In this document: one piece after another, positions 1-9,308 of the stretch
How positions within the stretch are numbered: position 1 is the stretch's first letter
Layout of the letters: each line of letters starts with the position of its first letter
Assembly (NCBI RefSeq): GCF_900111405.1
Contig: NZ_FOHJ01000004.1
Coordinates: 124,001-188,000 of the forward strand
Length of the DNA stretch: 64,000 nt
Origin: Salinibacillus kushneri
GTDB taxonomy: Bacteria; Bacillota; Bacilli; Bacillales; Alkalibacillaceae
Direction of reading: 5' to 3'
Translations under genes and position numbers: made by a program
The notes under the pieces: generated by a model
The model's input: the letters and a program-made list of their open reading frames with translations, nothing else
What the model was told of the DNA's origin: nothing
The model's database searches: none

Positions 1-577
1 AGATTCATACCTTCTTGTAGGTGAATATGAGGGATTGCCTTTAGATGGCTTTCATTCCCCGAATCCAAATGCCTTAAGAGGGAAAGTTTATGATAAGACT
101 ATGATTTTATCCACTACAAATGGGACAGTAGCTATTCGAAATTCTATTTCAGCTAAGTTTGTTTTTGTTGCTTCCCTATTAAACTCCAGATATGTAGCTG
201 AACAATTAATCAAACATTTTAAAAATGAAACGATTATTCTGGTATGTTCTGGCTCATCAGGGTCATTTAATGCGGAGGATTTCTATGGAGCCGGGCATTT
301 TATCCATTCACTTCATGAACAATCACATATGAACTGGACTCTATCTGATTCTGCATTTGCTGCGTATGAATTTTATAAAGGCAAACAAAATGTGAGTAAA
401 GAAGTTCTTAAAGCATCAAGGGTAGGTCAAATGTTAACGAGATTTGGGTTTGAAGAGGAATTAGCATTTGTCTCTCAACAAGATGTTTTCCCCGTGGTTC
501 CTTATGTTAACGATGATACGTTTGTGGTAGCGGAGCAATATCAAAAGAAAAGGAGAGAGATTCATGGTACAAACTGA
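1..577 (+). CDS. comB: Probable 2-phosphosulfolactate phosphatase (ComB family), 5' truncated by window edge
   Basis: The reading frame is already open at base 2, so the start lies upstream of the window; about 191 residues are visible. Two ComB-family blocks are present: LSTTNGTVAIR near bases 107-139 and a CSGS...NAEDFYGAG block near 247-295, matching the family pattern Cys-x-Gly...Glu-Asp-x-x-x-Ala-Gly. ComB removes phosphate from 2-phosphosulfolactate, a soluble Mg-dependent step that in bacilli feeds sulfolactate formation. The end overlaps the next gene by 14 bp, so the two are probably co-translated. Family assignment is fairly secure; the actual substrate here is inferred. Confidence 0.75.
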   Translation, partial: DSYLLVGEYEGLPLDGFHSPNPNALRGKVYDKTMILSTTNGTVAIRNSISAKFVFVASLLNSRYVAEQLIKHFKNETIILVCSGSSGSFNAEDFYGAGHFIHSLHEQSHMNWTLSDSAFAAYEFYKGKQNVSKEVLKASRVGQMLTRFGFEEELAFVSQQDVFPVVPYVNDDTFVVAEQYQKKRREIHGTN

Positions 578-1346
578 AACGAAACATTTATTAGTTCAAA
601 AATTTGATGGGGTAATGCAGCTTACGCTTAATCGACCTGATAGCTTAAATGCCTTTAGTCCTGATATGATGCTAGGCCTCAAAGAGTCAATGGAAGAAGC
701 AAAAAATGACGATTCCATTCATGTGATTATTCTTTCTGGCGCTGGGCGTGCTTTTAGTGCGGGTGGAGATGTAAAAACAATGGGAACCAGTAATCCACTC
801 GCAACTTATAATCATATCGGAAATCTTAATGAGCTGATTTTAACTATGAGGAATCTGGAAAAACCCATTATTGCTGCAGTACACGGCTATGCTGCAGGGG
901 CAGGATTTAATCTCGCGTTAGCTTGTGACATGATTCTAGCAGCCGAAGAAAGTAAATTTGTCTTAAGCTTTTCTAAAGTTGGTCTCAGTTCAGACGGGGG
1001 AGGGCTTTATTTCCTTCCGCGATTAATAGGTCCTTATTTAGCTAAGGAATTATTATTTACTGCAGAACCAATTACTGCAGAGAAGGCACATTCTTTAGGG
1101 ATTGTAAATCACACGTATCCCTTAGAAGAATTTAAAGATCAGGTTGAAAGATTTGCAAATAAAATTGCTGCTGGGCCATCTGAGGCATATCAATTTATTA
1201 AAAAGATTGCCAACCAATCCTATCATTCAACTTTAGATGAGATTCTGGAACTGGAAAGAATCTCACAGGCAACGATTGTTACAACAGACGGCCATAAAGA
1301 AGGTGTTCAAGCTTTTAAAGAGAAAAGAGAGCCAGATTTCAACTAG
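564..1346 (+). CDS. Enoyl-CoA hydratase/isomerase (crotonase family)
   Basis: A 260-residue crotonase-fold protein, the usual length. Oxyanion-hole segments are SAGGD (residues 65-69) and HGYAAGAG (107-114). The region where hydratases carry a catalytic Glu reads VGLSSDGGG (139-147), with Asp rather than Glu, which resembles PaaG/PaaB-like isomerases more than classical hydratases. It would act on a cytosolic acyl-CoA double bond. The AAGGAGAGA ribosome site lies inside the end of the ComB-like gene, 14 bp overlap. The neighbouring ABC transporter suggests the two take part in uptake and breakdown of one acid or amino acid; that is inference. Confidence 0.85.
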   Translation: MVQTETKHLLVQKFDGVMQLTLNRPDSLNAFSPDMMLGLKESMEEAKNDDSIHVIILSGAGRAFSAGGDVKTMGTSNPLATYNHIGNLNELILTMRNLEKPIIAAVHGYAAGAGFNLALACDMILAAEESKFVLSFSKVGLSSDGGGLYFLPRLIGPYLAKELLFTAEPITAEKAHSLGIVNHTYPLEEFKDQVERFANKIAAGPSEAYQFIKKIANQSYHSTLDEILELERISQATIVTTDGHKEGVQAFKEKREPDFN

Positions 1347-1367
1347 AAATGATAATTTAACACATAA

Positions 1368-1382
1368 ATGGAAGCGTTTGCA
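1368..1382 (+). promoter_or_regulatory. Candidate cre box (CcpA site) upstream of livH
   Basis: ATGGAAGCGTTTGCA fits every fixed position of the Bacillus cre consensus WTGNAANCGNWNNCW. It sits about 80 bp in front of the transporter operon and 20 bp behind the crotonase gene, so carbon catabolite control of the transporter is likely. The consensus match is seen; the regulation is inferred. Confidence 0.65.
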
Positions 1383-1462
1383 AATAAAGAGTTAAGAATA
1401 GTTAGAGTTATACACTCTGGCCATATGCCTCCATTTATGGATAGAGAAAGGGGAGAGGTGTT

Positions 1463-2326
1463 TTGGATGTACTCCTTCAACAGCTTTTTAATGGGCTGAC
1501 GATTGGAAGTGTTTATAGCTTAGTCGCGTTAGGATTGACTCTTGTTTATGGAATTTTACACATTCCGAATTTTGCCCATGGTGCTTTGTATATGGTGGGG
1601 GCTTATATTACCTATACGATTATGACCTCCTTGGGATTACATTATTTACTTTCAATCCTTACTTCCATTATTGCAGTTGGAATGATTAGTGTGTTAATGG
1701 AAAGACTGGTTTTTCATCCTTTAAAAGATTCAACGCCCATCCAGCATAAAGTTGCAGCGATAGGTATGCTCCTATTTCTAGAGTCGTTTGCTCAATTGAT
1801 TTGGGGGGCAGACTATCAGCAAATGGAAACCCCTTTTGGGCAAGTTATTGACTTTTTTGGATTAACGGTAACGATGCAGAGGCTGATTATTGTAATTACG
1901 GCTGTAGTCGCGATGATTTTACTTTATTTATTTCTCAAAAAAACATTTACAGGAGCTACAATCATTGCGATGGCTCAAAATCGGGAAGGGGCCCATTTAG
2001 TTGGAATTAATACGAATAAGGTTGCCATGCTAACCTTCTTTATTTCAGGTGTTTTAGCTGCGCTTGGCGCTTCCCTAACCTCACCTATTAACCTAGTATT
2101 TCCGAGTATGGGGCATCTTGTGATCTTAAAGGCTTTTGTGATTATTATTATTGGGGGAATGGGCAGTATTCCCGGAGCCATATTAGGCGGTTATATCATA
2201 GGATTTAGTGAAAGTATTGGGGCAACCTATATATCGAGTGACTATAGCGATATTATTTCCTTTGCACTGTTAGTCATTATTTTAACCATTAAGCCTCAAG
2301 GGATTTTTTCAAAGGGGGGAGTATAA
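1463..2326 (+). CDS. livH: Branched-chain amino acid-type ABC transporter permease (LivH)
   Basis: A 287-residue integral membrane protein with about eight hydrophobic segments and the LivH-type start (QQLFNGLTIGSVYSLVALGL) and the end GGMGSIPGAILGG...SFALLVIILTIKPQG typical of this permease family. The start is TTG at 1463, chosen because GGGGAGAGG lies 5-12 bases upstream. It forms the membrane channel with LivM. The stop overlaps the ATG of livM (TAATG), showing tight translational coupling. The transported substrate cannot be read from the permease; Liv-type systems also move amides, urea and aromatic or short acids. Confidence 0.9.
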   Translation: MDVLLQQLFNGLTIGSVYSLVALGLTLVYGILHIPNFAHGALYMVGAYITYTIMTSLGLHYLLSILTSIIAVGMISVLMERLVFHPLKDSTPIQHKVAAIGMLLFLESFAQLIWGADYQQMETPFGQVIDFFGLTVTMQRLIIVITAVVAMILLYLFLKKTFTGATIIAMAQNREGAHLVGINTNKVAMLTFFISGVLAALGASLTSPINLVFPSMGHLVILKAFVIIIIGGMGSIPGAILGGYIIGFSESIGATYISSDYSDIISFALLVIILTIKPQGIFSKGGV

Positions 2327-3312
2327 TGGCAGCATTTTTTAATAAACGAAATATCGTTGTTGGATTCATTTTACTGGCCGTCATCTTCCCGTTTATCACC
2401 AGAAATGATTATTTTCTTCATGTTATGACGTTAGCATTTATTTGGATGATTGCCGTTTACGGATTGAACTTATTGGCTGGATATACAGGATATTTATCGT
2501 TAGCTCATGCCGGATTTTTTGCCATTGGCGCTTATGCGTTTGGTTTATTGACTGTAAAAGCAGGTTTTGGCTTTTGGCCTGCCTTTCTTTTGGCACCAAT
2601 TATTACGACTGCAATGGGATTTTTGATTGGTTTAATCGCCCTTCGAACCAAAGAACACTTTTTTGCTATCTATACACTTTGCGTAGGTTATATTATTTAT
2701 TTAGTAATTGATAAATGGGAGGGATTAACAGGGGGTGTAAGAGGACTTATAGGTATACCGGCTCCTTCAAGCATTGGACCTCTTACTTTATCTACTCCAA
2801 TAGCTCAATACTACTTTGTTTTTGTCATTCTATTACTTGTGATTTTTGTCATTTACCGCATCATCCATTCTTTGACCGGACGCACCTTTATTGCGATCCG
2901 TAATAGTGAAGAATTAGCGCTGTCATTAGGTATATCAACTACTAAAAATAAATTAATATCCTTTGTTCTCTCCACCTTCTTCGCAGGAATAGCTGGTGTC
3001 TTGTATGCATGCTTTATTCGCTTTATTGGTCCCGATATTGGAAATCTTAACATTACCTTTGACTTGCTTACCTACATGATTGTAGGTGGAATTGGTACGA
3101 TGTCAGGCCCGATTGTTGGAACCTTGTTAATTGTATGGCTATCGCAAAATCTGCAATTTTTACAGGATTACCGCATGCTTATTTTTGGACCGCTTTTAAC
3201 GTTAATGGTTATTTTCTCACCGAGAGGAATCTCGGGACTCTTTGCCTTATGGTCTGCCAAACGAACACGTAAGCTAAAACCAAAGACTTCAAATGTAGAA
3301 GAACAAGCTTAA
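2326..3312 (+). CDS. livM: Branched-chain amino acid-type ABC transporter permease (LivM)
   Basis: A 328-residue polytopic membrane protein with the LivM hallmarks: GLNLLAGYTGYLSLAHAGFF near residues 46-65, the cytoplasmic loop GRTFIAIRNSEELALSLGI, and the late VGGIGTMSGPIVG motif near 255. It is the second permease half, partnering LivH. It starts one base inside the livH stop codon and is followed 14 bp later by the ATPase gene. The C-terminus ends in a basic cytoplasmic tail. Substrate undetermined. Confidence 0.9.
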   Translation: MAAFFNKRNIVVGFILLAVIFPFITRNDYFLHVMTLAFIWMIAVYGLNLLAGYTGYLSLAHAGFFAIGAYAFGLLTVKAGFGFWPAFLLAPIITTAMGFLIGLIALRTKEHFFAIYTLCVGYIIYLVIDKWEGLTGGVRGLIGIPAPSSIGPLTLSTPIAQYYFVFVILLLVIFVIYRIIHSLTGRTFIAIRNSEELALSLGISTTKNKLISFVLSTFFAGIAGVLYACFIRFIGPDIGNLNITFDLLTYMIVGGIGTMSGPIVGTLLIVWLSQNLQFLQDYRMLIFGPLLTLMVIFSPRGISGLFALWSAKRTRKLKPKTSNVEEQA

Positions 3313-3326
3313 CAGGAGGTGTATAG

Positions 3327-4091
3327 ATGTTTCTTGAAACCAAACGCTTAACCAAACAATTTGGTGGGTTATTCGCAGTGAAAGATGTGGATTTCTCAAT
3401 TGAAGAAGGTAAAATTAATGCCATTATTGGACCTAATGGAGCTGGTAAATCAACATTCTTCAATTTAGTAAGCGGGTTATATCGTCCTACTTCAGGGCAA
3501 GTTCTTTTTAAAGGGAAGGATATTTCAAACTTAAAGGCTAATAAAGTTGCAAAATTAGGTGTAGCAAGAACCTTTCAGACCACTCATTTATTTGAACAGG
3601 CAACGGTTTTTGATAACGTAATTGTTGGCCATCGCTTACGAACAAAAGCCAACCTGTTTGATTCGATTTTTCACACTAAGCGATTAAAACGGGAAGAGGA
3701 GCAATGTAAGGAAAAAGCCCTTGAGGTTTTACAATTTGTAGGACTGGAGCATGCTGTTGATCATTTGGTTGCAAATATTTCACAAGAAGAGAAGAAACGT
3801 GTGGCATTTGCTCTTGCCCTGGCTACTGATCCGGAAATTGTCTTTCTTGACGAGCCGACAGCAGGGATTAATCCTGACGAAACAGCAGAGTTATCTGAAT
3901 TAATAGAAAAAATGGCTGAAAATGGTTTAACCATTTGTTTAATTGAACACAAAATGCAAATGATTATGAACTTAGCAGAACAAATTATGGTGTTAAACTA
4001 TGGAGAAAAAATTGCTCAAGGAACGCCAGAGGAGATTAATCGTAATGAAGAAGTCATAAAAGCCTATTTGGGGGGGAGTACCAGTGCTTGA
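3327..4091 (+). CDS. livG: Branched-chain amino acid-type ABC transporter ATPase (LivG)
   Basis: A 254-residue ABC ATPase with Walker A GPNGAGKST (residues 35-43) and Walker B IVFLDEPTAG followed by the LivG-type C-terminal extension with IEHKMQMIMNLAEQIMVLNYG. The ABC signature is unusual: ISQEEKKRVAFALAL stands where LivG proteins normally have a Leu-x-x-Gly-Gln type motif. The Q-loop region (RTFQTTHLF) is normal. An AGGAGG site precedes the ATG. The gene overlaps livF by 8 bp. It powers transport together with LivF. Confidence 0.9.
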   Translation: MFLETKRLTKQFGGLFAVKDVDFSIEEGKINAIIGPNGAGKSTFFNLVSGLYRPTSGQVLFKGKDISNLKANKVAKLGVARTFQTTHLFEQATVFDNVIVGHRLRTKANLFDSIFHTKRLKREEEQCKEKALEVLQFVGLEHAVDHLVANISQEEKKRVAFALALATDPEIVFLDEPTAGINPDETAELSELIEKMAENGLTICLIEHKMQMIMNLAEQIMVLNYGEKIAQGTPEEINRNEEVIKAYLGGSTSA

Positions 4092-4791
4092 TTTAAAGAA
4101 TGTGTCTGTAAAATACGGAAATTTTACGGCTATAAAAGATATAAACATTCGAGTAGATAAAGGTGAAATTGTGGTACTTTTAGGTGCAAATGGTGCTGGG
4201 AAAAGTACAACGTTTCGTACCATAAGCGGCTTAAAAACACCTTTCAAGGGAAATGTGCTATTGGAAGATGACCTTATTGATAACAAGCCTCCTGATAAAA
4301 TCGTAAAACAAGGAATTGTGCAATGCGCGGAGGATCGTAAGCTTTTTCCAGAAATGTCAGTGCAGGAAAATATGATGATGGGTGCTTATATACATCGTAA
4401 AAAGAAAAACAAAATTAAACAAACATTAAAAGAAGTCTATAAATTATTTCCGGTTTTATATGAAAAAAGAAAAAATCCAGCCGGATCTTTAAGTGGCGGG
4501 CAACAACAAATGCTGGCGATAGGAAGAGCGCTAATGTCTAAACCAAAGCTGATGCTATTAGATGAACCTTCTATTGGTTTAGCGCCTTTAATTGTGGAGC
4601 AAATGTTTGAAAGCATCAAGCAGATAAACAAGGAAGGTACAACGATTTTATTAGCTGAACAAAATGCTCACGCAGCGTTATCCATTGCCGACAAAGGTTA
4701 TGTTTATGAAAATGGAAACATTGTAGTTGAGGGTAGTTCAAAAGAGTTGTTTGCCAATGAAGAAGTAAGAAAGGCTTATATAGGGGCTTAA
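4084..4791 (+). CDS. livF: Branched-chain amino acid-type ABC transporter ATPase (LivF)
   Basis: A 235-residue ABC ATPase with Walker A GANGAGKST, a canonical signature SLSGGQQQMLAIGRALM and Walker B LMLLDEPSIGLAP. LivF-type features are the short length and the NAHAALSIADKGYVYENG tail. GTG start at 4084 lies inside the livG 3' end, with GGGGGGAG upstream. It pairs with LivG, whose signature is degenerate, so the two ATP sites of the heterodimer may not be equivalent. Confidence 0.92.
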   Translation: MLDLKNVSVKYGNFTAIKDINIRVDKGEIVVLLGANGAGKSTTFRTISGLKTPFKGNVLLEDDLIDNKPPDKIVKQGIVQCAEDRKLFPEMSVQENMMMGAYIHRKKKNKIKQTLKEVYKLFPVLYEKRKNPAGSLSGGQQQMLAIGRALMSKPKLMLLDEPSIGLAPLIVEQMFESIKQINKEGTTILLAEQNAHAALSIADKGYVYENGNIVVEGSSKELFANEEVRKAYIGA

Positions 4792-4851
4792 AGAATCTAC
4801 AACGACTTACCCTGAATAAGTTTTCTGAATATTAAAAATAGGAGGATTGTT

Positions 4852-6021
4852 ATGAAGAAAAAGACAGGTTTTGGTTTGATTCTCTTTACCATTGTTTGTT
4901 TAATCTTGACAGCTTGTTCGGGAGAGGAAACAGGTGGAGATGGTGAAGCAGTAGTTAATATTGGCTATACCGGCCCTTTAAGTGGAGCAGCAGCCTATTA
5001 CGGAGAAAATACGTTAAACGGTTTAAAAATGGCTGTTGAAGAAATTAATGAAGAAGGTTTTGAAGTGAATGGAACGACCTATACGATAAGCCTCGAAACT
5101 TTAGATGACCAGTATCTTCCGAATGAAGCTGCCGCAAATGCCAGACGCTTAGTACAAGAATATAATACTCCCATTATCTATACCCCTCATAGCGGTGGTG
5201 TAAATGCTTTGCAAGTGTTTAATGAACAGGAAAACTTTATTATTGGTGCTTACACGAGTGAACCTGCTATTACTGAAACAGGGAATACTTTAACTGTTCG
5301 AATACCACCTAGTTATGCAGGTTATGTTGAACCCTTTACTAAATATATGATGGATCGTTTTGGAAATAAATTAGCTGCATTGCCCCCAGTCACCCAGTAC
5401 GGTAAGGATTGGGCAGAAGGACTAATCCCTCATTGGGAAGAGCAGGGGGGAGAAGTTGTCCATAATGCATCCATTGACTTCTCTAAGGATACAGACTTTT
5501 TCACCATATTAACAAATGCGCTCGAGAAGGATCCTGATGTTCTGTTAATAGGGGGAGCAAGCGAACCAACAGCAAAAGTAGCACAACAGGCACGTGAGCT
5601 TGGCTATGAAGGCGGGTTTATGATTATGGATCAGGCTAAATTAGATGAAATGAAAAAGGTTATGGGCGAAACCTATGAACCTTTGGAAGGCTCTATTGGT
5701 ACCATGCCACTGATTAATGCAGATTACCCTGGTACTGATGAATTTGTTGAAAAATATAGAGAAAAATATGGTGAGGATCCTGGTTCTGAAGCCGGCTTTC
5801 ACTATGTTTCGATGTACATCTTTGTAGAAGCAATGAAGGAAGCTGGTAACGTTGAAGATGCAAAAGTAATCTATGAAAATATTCAAGCAGGTTTAGACAG
5901 CTTACCAGAGGATAAAAAAGTATATAATATTCCAAATATCGATGAAAATGGTGGATTTGAAATCGATACACGTATCGCAGCCATTGAAGATGGAGAGATA
6001 GTACCAAAAGAAGTAGAATAG
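4852..6021 (+). CDS. livJ: Branched-chain amino acid-type ABC transporter substrate-binding lipoprotein
   Basis: A 389-residue extracellular binding protein. The N-terminus is a lipoprotein signal peptide with lipobox LTAC (Cys at residue 22), then an acidic linker, then a type I periplasmic-binding fold beginning VVNIGYTGPLSGAAAYYGEN. It is anchored in the membrane and delivers ligand to LivHM. It follows livF by 60 bp with an AGGAGG site and ends the operon, since a terminator follows at about 6081. Ligand specificity is unknown; the crotonase gene upstream hints at an organic acid or branched amino acid. Confidence 0.9.
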   Translation: MKKKTGFGLILFTIVCLILTACSGEETGGDGEAVVNIGYTGPLSGAAAYYGENTLNGLKMAVEEINEEGFEVNGTTYTISLETLDDQYLPNEAAANARRLVQEYNTPIIYTPHSGGVNALQVFNEQENFIIGAYTSEPAITETGNTLTVRIPPSYAGYVEPFTKYMMDRFGNKLAALPPVTQYGKDWAEGLIPHWEEQGGEVVHNASIDFSKDTDFFTILTNALEKDPDVLLIGGASEPTAKVAQQARELGYEGGFMIMDQAKLDEMKKVMGETYEPLEGSIGTMPLINADYPGTDEFVEKYREKYGEDPGSEAGFHYVSMYIFVEAMKEAGNVEDAKVIYENIQAGLDSLPEDKKVYNIPNIDENGGFEIDTRIAAIEDGEIVPKEVE

Positions 6022-6080
6022 AATTTTTAAGATTGCCCAAAGCGGAAGTGGTTTTGATGATGAGGGCACTAAATGAAAGC

Positions 6081-6117
6081 AGGGATGCAAACGAATAATG
6101 TTTTGTATCCCTTTTTC
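6081..6117 (+). terminator. Intrinsic terminator of the liv operon
   Basis: AGGGATGCAAA (6081-6091) pairs with TTTGTATCCCT (6102-6112) with one G-U wobble, followed by a T run. It lies 60 bp behind the binding-protein gene. Confidence 0.75.
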
Positions 6118-6242
6118 TATATATTAGATTTATATAGTTTAATCCTTTAGAAAAATCGTTGGAATAATATGCTAAAATGGAAGGTAAGAATCTCTAACTA
6201 ACGAACCAGTTTAATTAAAAAAATTAGGGATGGAGGATTAAT

Positions 6243-6812
<570 letters not shown>

Positions 6813-6943
6813 ATTTTCACAAACAGCTAGGAATAGCTTTTATCTCATTCTTCTGCCCGTGCAAGTTTAATGAAGACTGTCATTTTTGTGTTAACAGAGG
6901 TAGTTTAATCAAAGAGTGATGCATTTATCAAAGGGGCGTTTTG

Positions 6944-7519
6944 ATGGAGTTCGTATTTATAAGGCATGGACAAGGAGAACACGTTTTAAATTTACCTAAG
7001 AGTTTACATACTTCAGACCCTGCATTAACGGAGGAGGGAATCATTCAAGCCAAGAAACTAAAAAAACAGTTTCCTTTATTGCAAACAGATGTAATAGTAA
7101 GTAGTCCAATGAGAAGAACTTTACAAACAGTACAAATTTGGAGTGAAGGTATAAAATGTCAGAAAATCGTAAGCCCATTAGTATCACCACGAATGTTCCC
7201 TCAAAACCCAGAATGGCAGACACTACCTTGTGATGAAATTTTAACAAAACAAAAAGTAAAAGACGACTTTACTGATATTTACCTCGAAGAAGAACAATCA
7301 AACGAATGGTGGTTAAAAGGGATAAACACATTAACCGATAAAGAGTTTAAGGGTATAGCTGAAGGTTTTTTAAAATGGTGCAAACAAATGGGAAATAAAA
7401 GAATATATATCGTTTCTCACGATGGAACCATAACCTCGTATAAACAGTTTATTACCGGTCAAGATCTCACTAGAAATGATTTCCCTAAAGAAACTGGTTT
7501 TTTAAAAGTTAATTTCTAA
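6944..7519 (+). CDS. Histidine phosphatase family protein (phosphoglycerate mutase-like)
   Basis: A 191-residue protein with the family nucleophile motif FIRHGQGEH at the N-terminus, a second-site arginine in SSPMRRTLQT, and a C-terminal VSHDGTITSY block providing the second histidine. It probably dephosphorylates a small phosphorylated metabolite in the cytosol. I chose ATG 6944, not the TTG immediately before it, because AAGGGG sits 7 bases upstream. The substrate is not predictable. A GNAT gene follows 34 bp later and may be co-transcribed. Confidence 0.8.
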   Translation: MEFVFIRHGQGEHVLNLPKSLHTSDPALTEEGIIQAKKLKKQFPLLQTDVIVSSPMRRTLQTVQIWSEGIKCQKIVSPLVSPRMFPQNPEWQTLPCDEILTKQKVKDDFTDIYLEEEQSNEWWLKGINTLTDKEFKGIAEGFLKWCKQMGNKRIYIVSHDGTITSYKQFITGQDLTRNDFPKETGFLKVNF

Positions 7520-7553
7520 TATTAAAGATTACAGAACCAAAGAGGCGATTTGA

Positions 7554-8078
7554 ATGTTACAATCCTTTGAGTCAGAAAGGCTAATTTTGCGTGAACGAAC
7601 ACTTGAAGATATAGAAAAATGTATTGAAATGGATCATGATCTAGAGGTAGTTAAGTATATACCGGAAATAGTCGAGCTTATAAATGGACCTCATGCAAGT
7701 TATAAAAAGCACAGAGAATTTGTAAGAAAGAGAATTGAAACTGTATACCCTAATGGATTGGGGTACTGGACGATAGAATTAAAAGACCATATTCGAGAAT
7801 TTATAGGCTGGGTAATGCTCATTCCTATTGATAATATTGGCCCGGAAACTGAAATTGGCTGGAGACTAAAACGAAATCATTGGGGAAAGGGTTATGCTAC
7901 CGAGGCTGCAAGAATCATTTTACAATATGCTTTTGATACCATTGAACTGGACAAAATAGTCGCTGATATCCATTACTTAAATCGAGGATCTATAAGAGTT
8001 GCTGAGAAGATTGGTTTAAAATTTGAAGGTTTAAATGATGATAATACGAATCATTATGTTAGATACTCCATCTATTAG
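7554..8078 (+). CDS. GNAT family N-acetyltransferase (RimJ/RimL-like)
   Basis: A 174-residue acetyltransferase. It starts with the RimJ-type LQSFESERLILRERTLEDIE and carries the acetyl-CoA loop NHWGKGYATEAARIIL (motif A) followed by NRGSIRVAEKIGLKFEG (motif B), in the normal order and spacing. It would transfer acetyl from acetyl-CoA to an amine, of a small molecule or a protein N-terminus; target unknown. GAGGCG precedes ATG 7554. A terminator follows at about 8110. Confidence 0.85.
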   Translation: MLQSFESERLILRERTLEDIEKCIEMDHDLEVVKYIPEIVELINGPHASYKKHREFVRKRIETVYPNGLGYWTIELKDHIREFIGWVMLIPIDNIGPETEIGWRLKRNHWGKGYATEAARIILQYAFDTIELDKIVADIHYLNRGSIRVAEKIGLKFEGLNDDNTNHYVRYSIY

Positions 8079-8109
8079 AATTAATAGGTTTTATCTTAAT
8101 TTTTGGTAT

Positions 8110-8139
8110 TGCCCTTTCTGTGAACAGGAGGGCATTTTT
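8110..8139 (+). terminator. Intrinsic terminator after the GNAT gene
   Basis: TGCCCT (8110-8115) and AGGGCA (8129-8134) form a short stem followed by five T residues. Confidence 0.6.
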
Positions 8140-8443
8140 AGCACCTAATGGAAGAGTGAAGTATATAATTCTAAGCTATCTTGACGTTACTTATTTTATA
8201 TGAAATTTTTAACAGCAGCCTTTTGGTTGAAGAGAAGGTTAGTATTTAATTCAGGTTATTAATTCCCTATAAATCATACAAATGATGATAACCTTCAGTT
8301 TACTCGAAAATCTTGTACAGGATTGTCATATAAACCAACAGTTAAGAACTATAATATAATATAAACCTCTATTAATAAAAATCATTCGATTGGAATTGAT
8401 TAGGCCTTTTTAAGTGGACAGGTATTGGAGACGTGAGGAATAT
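8140..8443. other. Intergenic region before the glycosyltransferase
   Basis: About 300 AT-rich bases without a coding pattern. A TATAAT at 8350-8355 is the only promoter-like hexamer I can point to; the nearest TTGTCA (8323-8328) is 21 bp upstream of it, too far for a good sigma-A promoter. Nothing else recognised. Confidence 0.4.
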
Positions 8444-9250
8444 ATGAATATATTGGTTACCTTGAATAGAGCGTATTTAAAACCACTAAAAGTAATGCTG
8501 AAGTCTCTGTTTTTGAATAATCCTGCAGAAGCGTTTACTGTCTTTGTAATGCATACGAGTTTAACAAATGAAGAAATCAGAGGATTATCTCATTTTATAG
8601 AACAAAATGGTCATCACTTACAGGAGATTAAAATTAGTCATCATTATTTTGAAGACGCTCCTCTTATTAAACATTATACGAAAGAGATGTATTTTCGGAT
8701 ATTAGCTTATAAATTTCTACCCGAAGATGTGGAAAAAGTTCTGTATTTAGATCCGGATGTTTTAGTGATTAATGAAATTCGCAGCTTATACGATACGGAT
8801 ATCACGGATTATTTATATGCAGCAGCATACCACGACCGGGTTTCGGTAGCGCAATTAAATAAGTTACGTTTACTTCCTTACGATATTTATGCTTATTATA
8901 ATTCAGGAGTTCTTCTGATGAATGTAAAATTACAAAGAGAAAAAATCGATGAGCAGGAAATCTTTGCTTTTGTTGAGCGCAACAAAATGAGGCTGATTCT
9001 TCCAGATCAGGATATCCTTAATGCTTTATATTCTAAAGATATAAAAGATATAAATGAAATCCATTATAATTATGACCCCAGATTTTATCGTTATTTTAAA
9101 GTAGCAAGTAATGGAGAGTATGATATGGATTATATTATGAAGCATACTCGTATCCTTCACTTCTGTGGTAAGAAAAAGCCCTGGGATAAAAAATATACGG
9201 GATACTTTCACGCTCTTTATAAGCATTATGAGAAAGTAGCCAATATTTGA
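8444..9250 (+). CDS. Glycosyltransferase family 8 protein
   Basis: A 268-residue GT-A fold transferase. The metal-binding DxD is in KVLYLDPDVLV, the acceptor region contains YNSGVLLMNV, and the family-defining ending FCGKKKPW is present near the C-terminus. GT8 enzymes move hexoses from nucleotide sugars, often to lipopolysaccharide, teichoic acid or glycoproteins; the acceptor is not known here. The start is ATG 8444, with GTGAGGAA 7 bases upstream, rather than a GTG 30 bases earlier. It is monocistronic, ending at a shared convergent terminator. Confidence 0.88.
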   Translation: MNILVTLNRAYLKPLKVMLKSLFLNNPAEAFTVFVMHTSLTNEEIRGLSHFIEQNGHHLQEIKISHHYFEDAPLIKHYTKEMYFRILAYKFLPEDVEKVLYLDPDVLVINEIRSLYDTDITDYLYAAAYHDRVSVAQLNKLRLLPYDIYAYYNSGVLLMNVKLQREKIDEQEIFAFVERNKMRLILPDQDILNALYSKDIKDINEIHYNYDPRFYRYFKVASNGEYDMDYIMKHTRILHFCGKKKPWDKKYTGYFHALYKHYEKVANI

Positions 9251-9276
9251 AGATTTTAAGGCGGTGAAACAAACAA

Positions 9277-9308
9277 GCCAATCCTTCTTATTGGGATTGG
9301 CGTTTTTT
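9277..9308. terminator. Bidirectional terminator between glycosyltransferase and metallophosphatase
   Basis: GCCAATCC (9277-9284) and GGATTGGC (9294-9301), followed by GTTTTTTT on the plus strand. It overlaps the last codons of the minus-strand gene. Confidence 0.75.
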
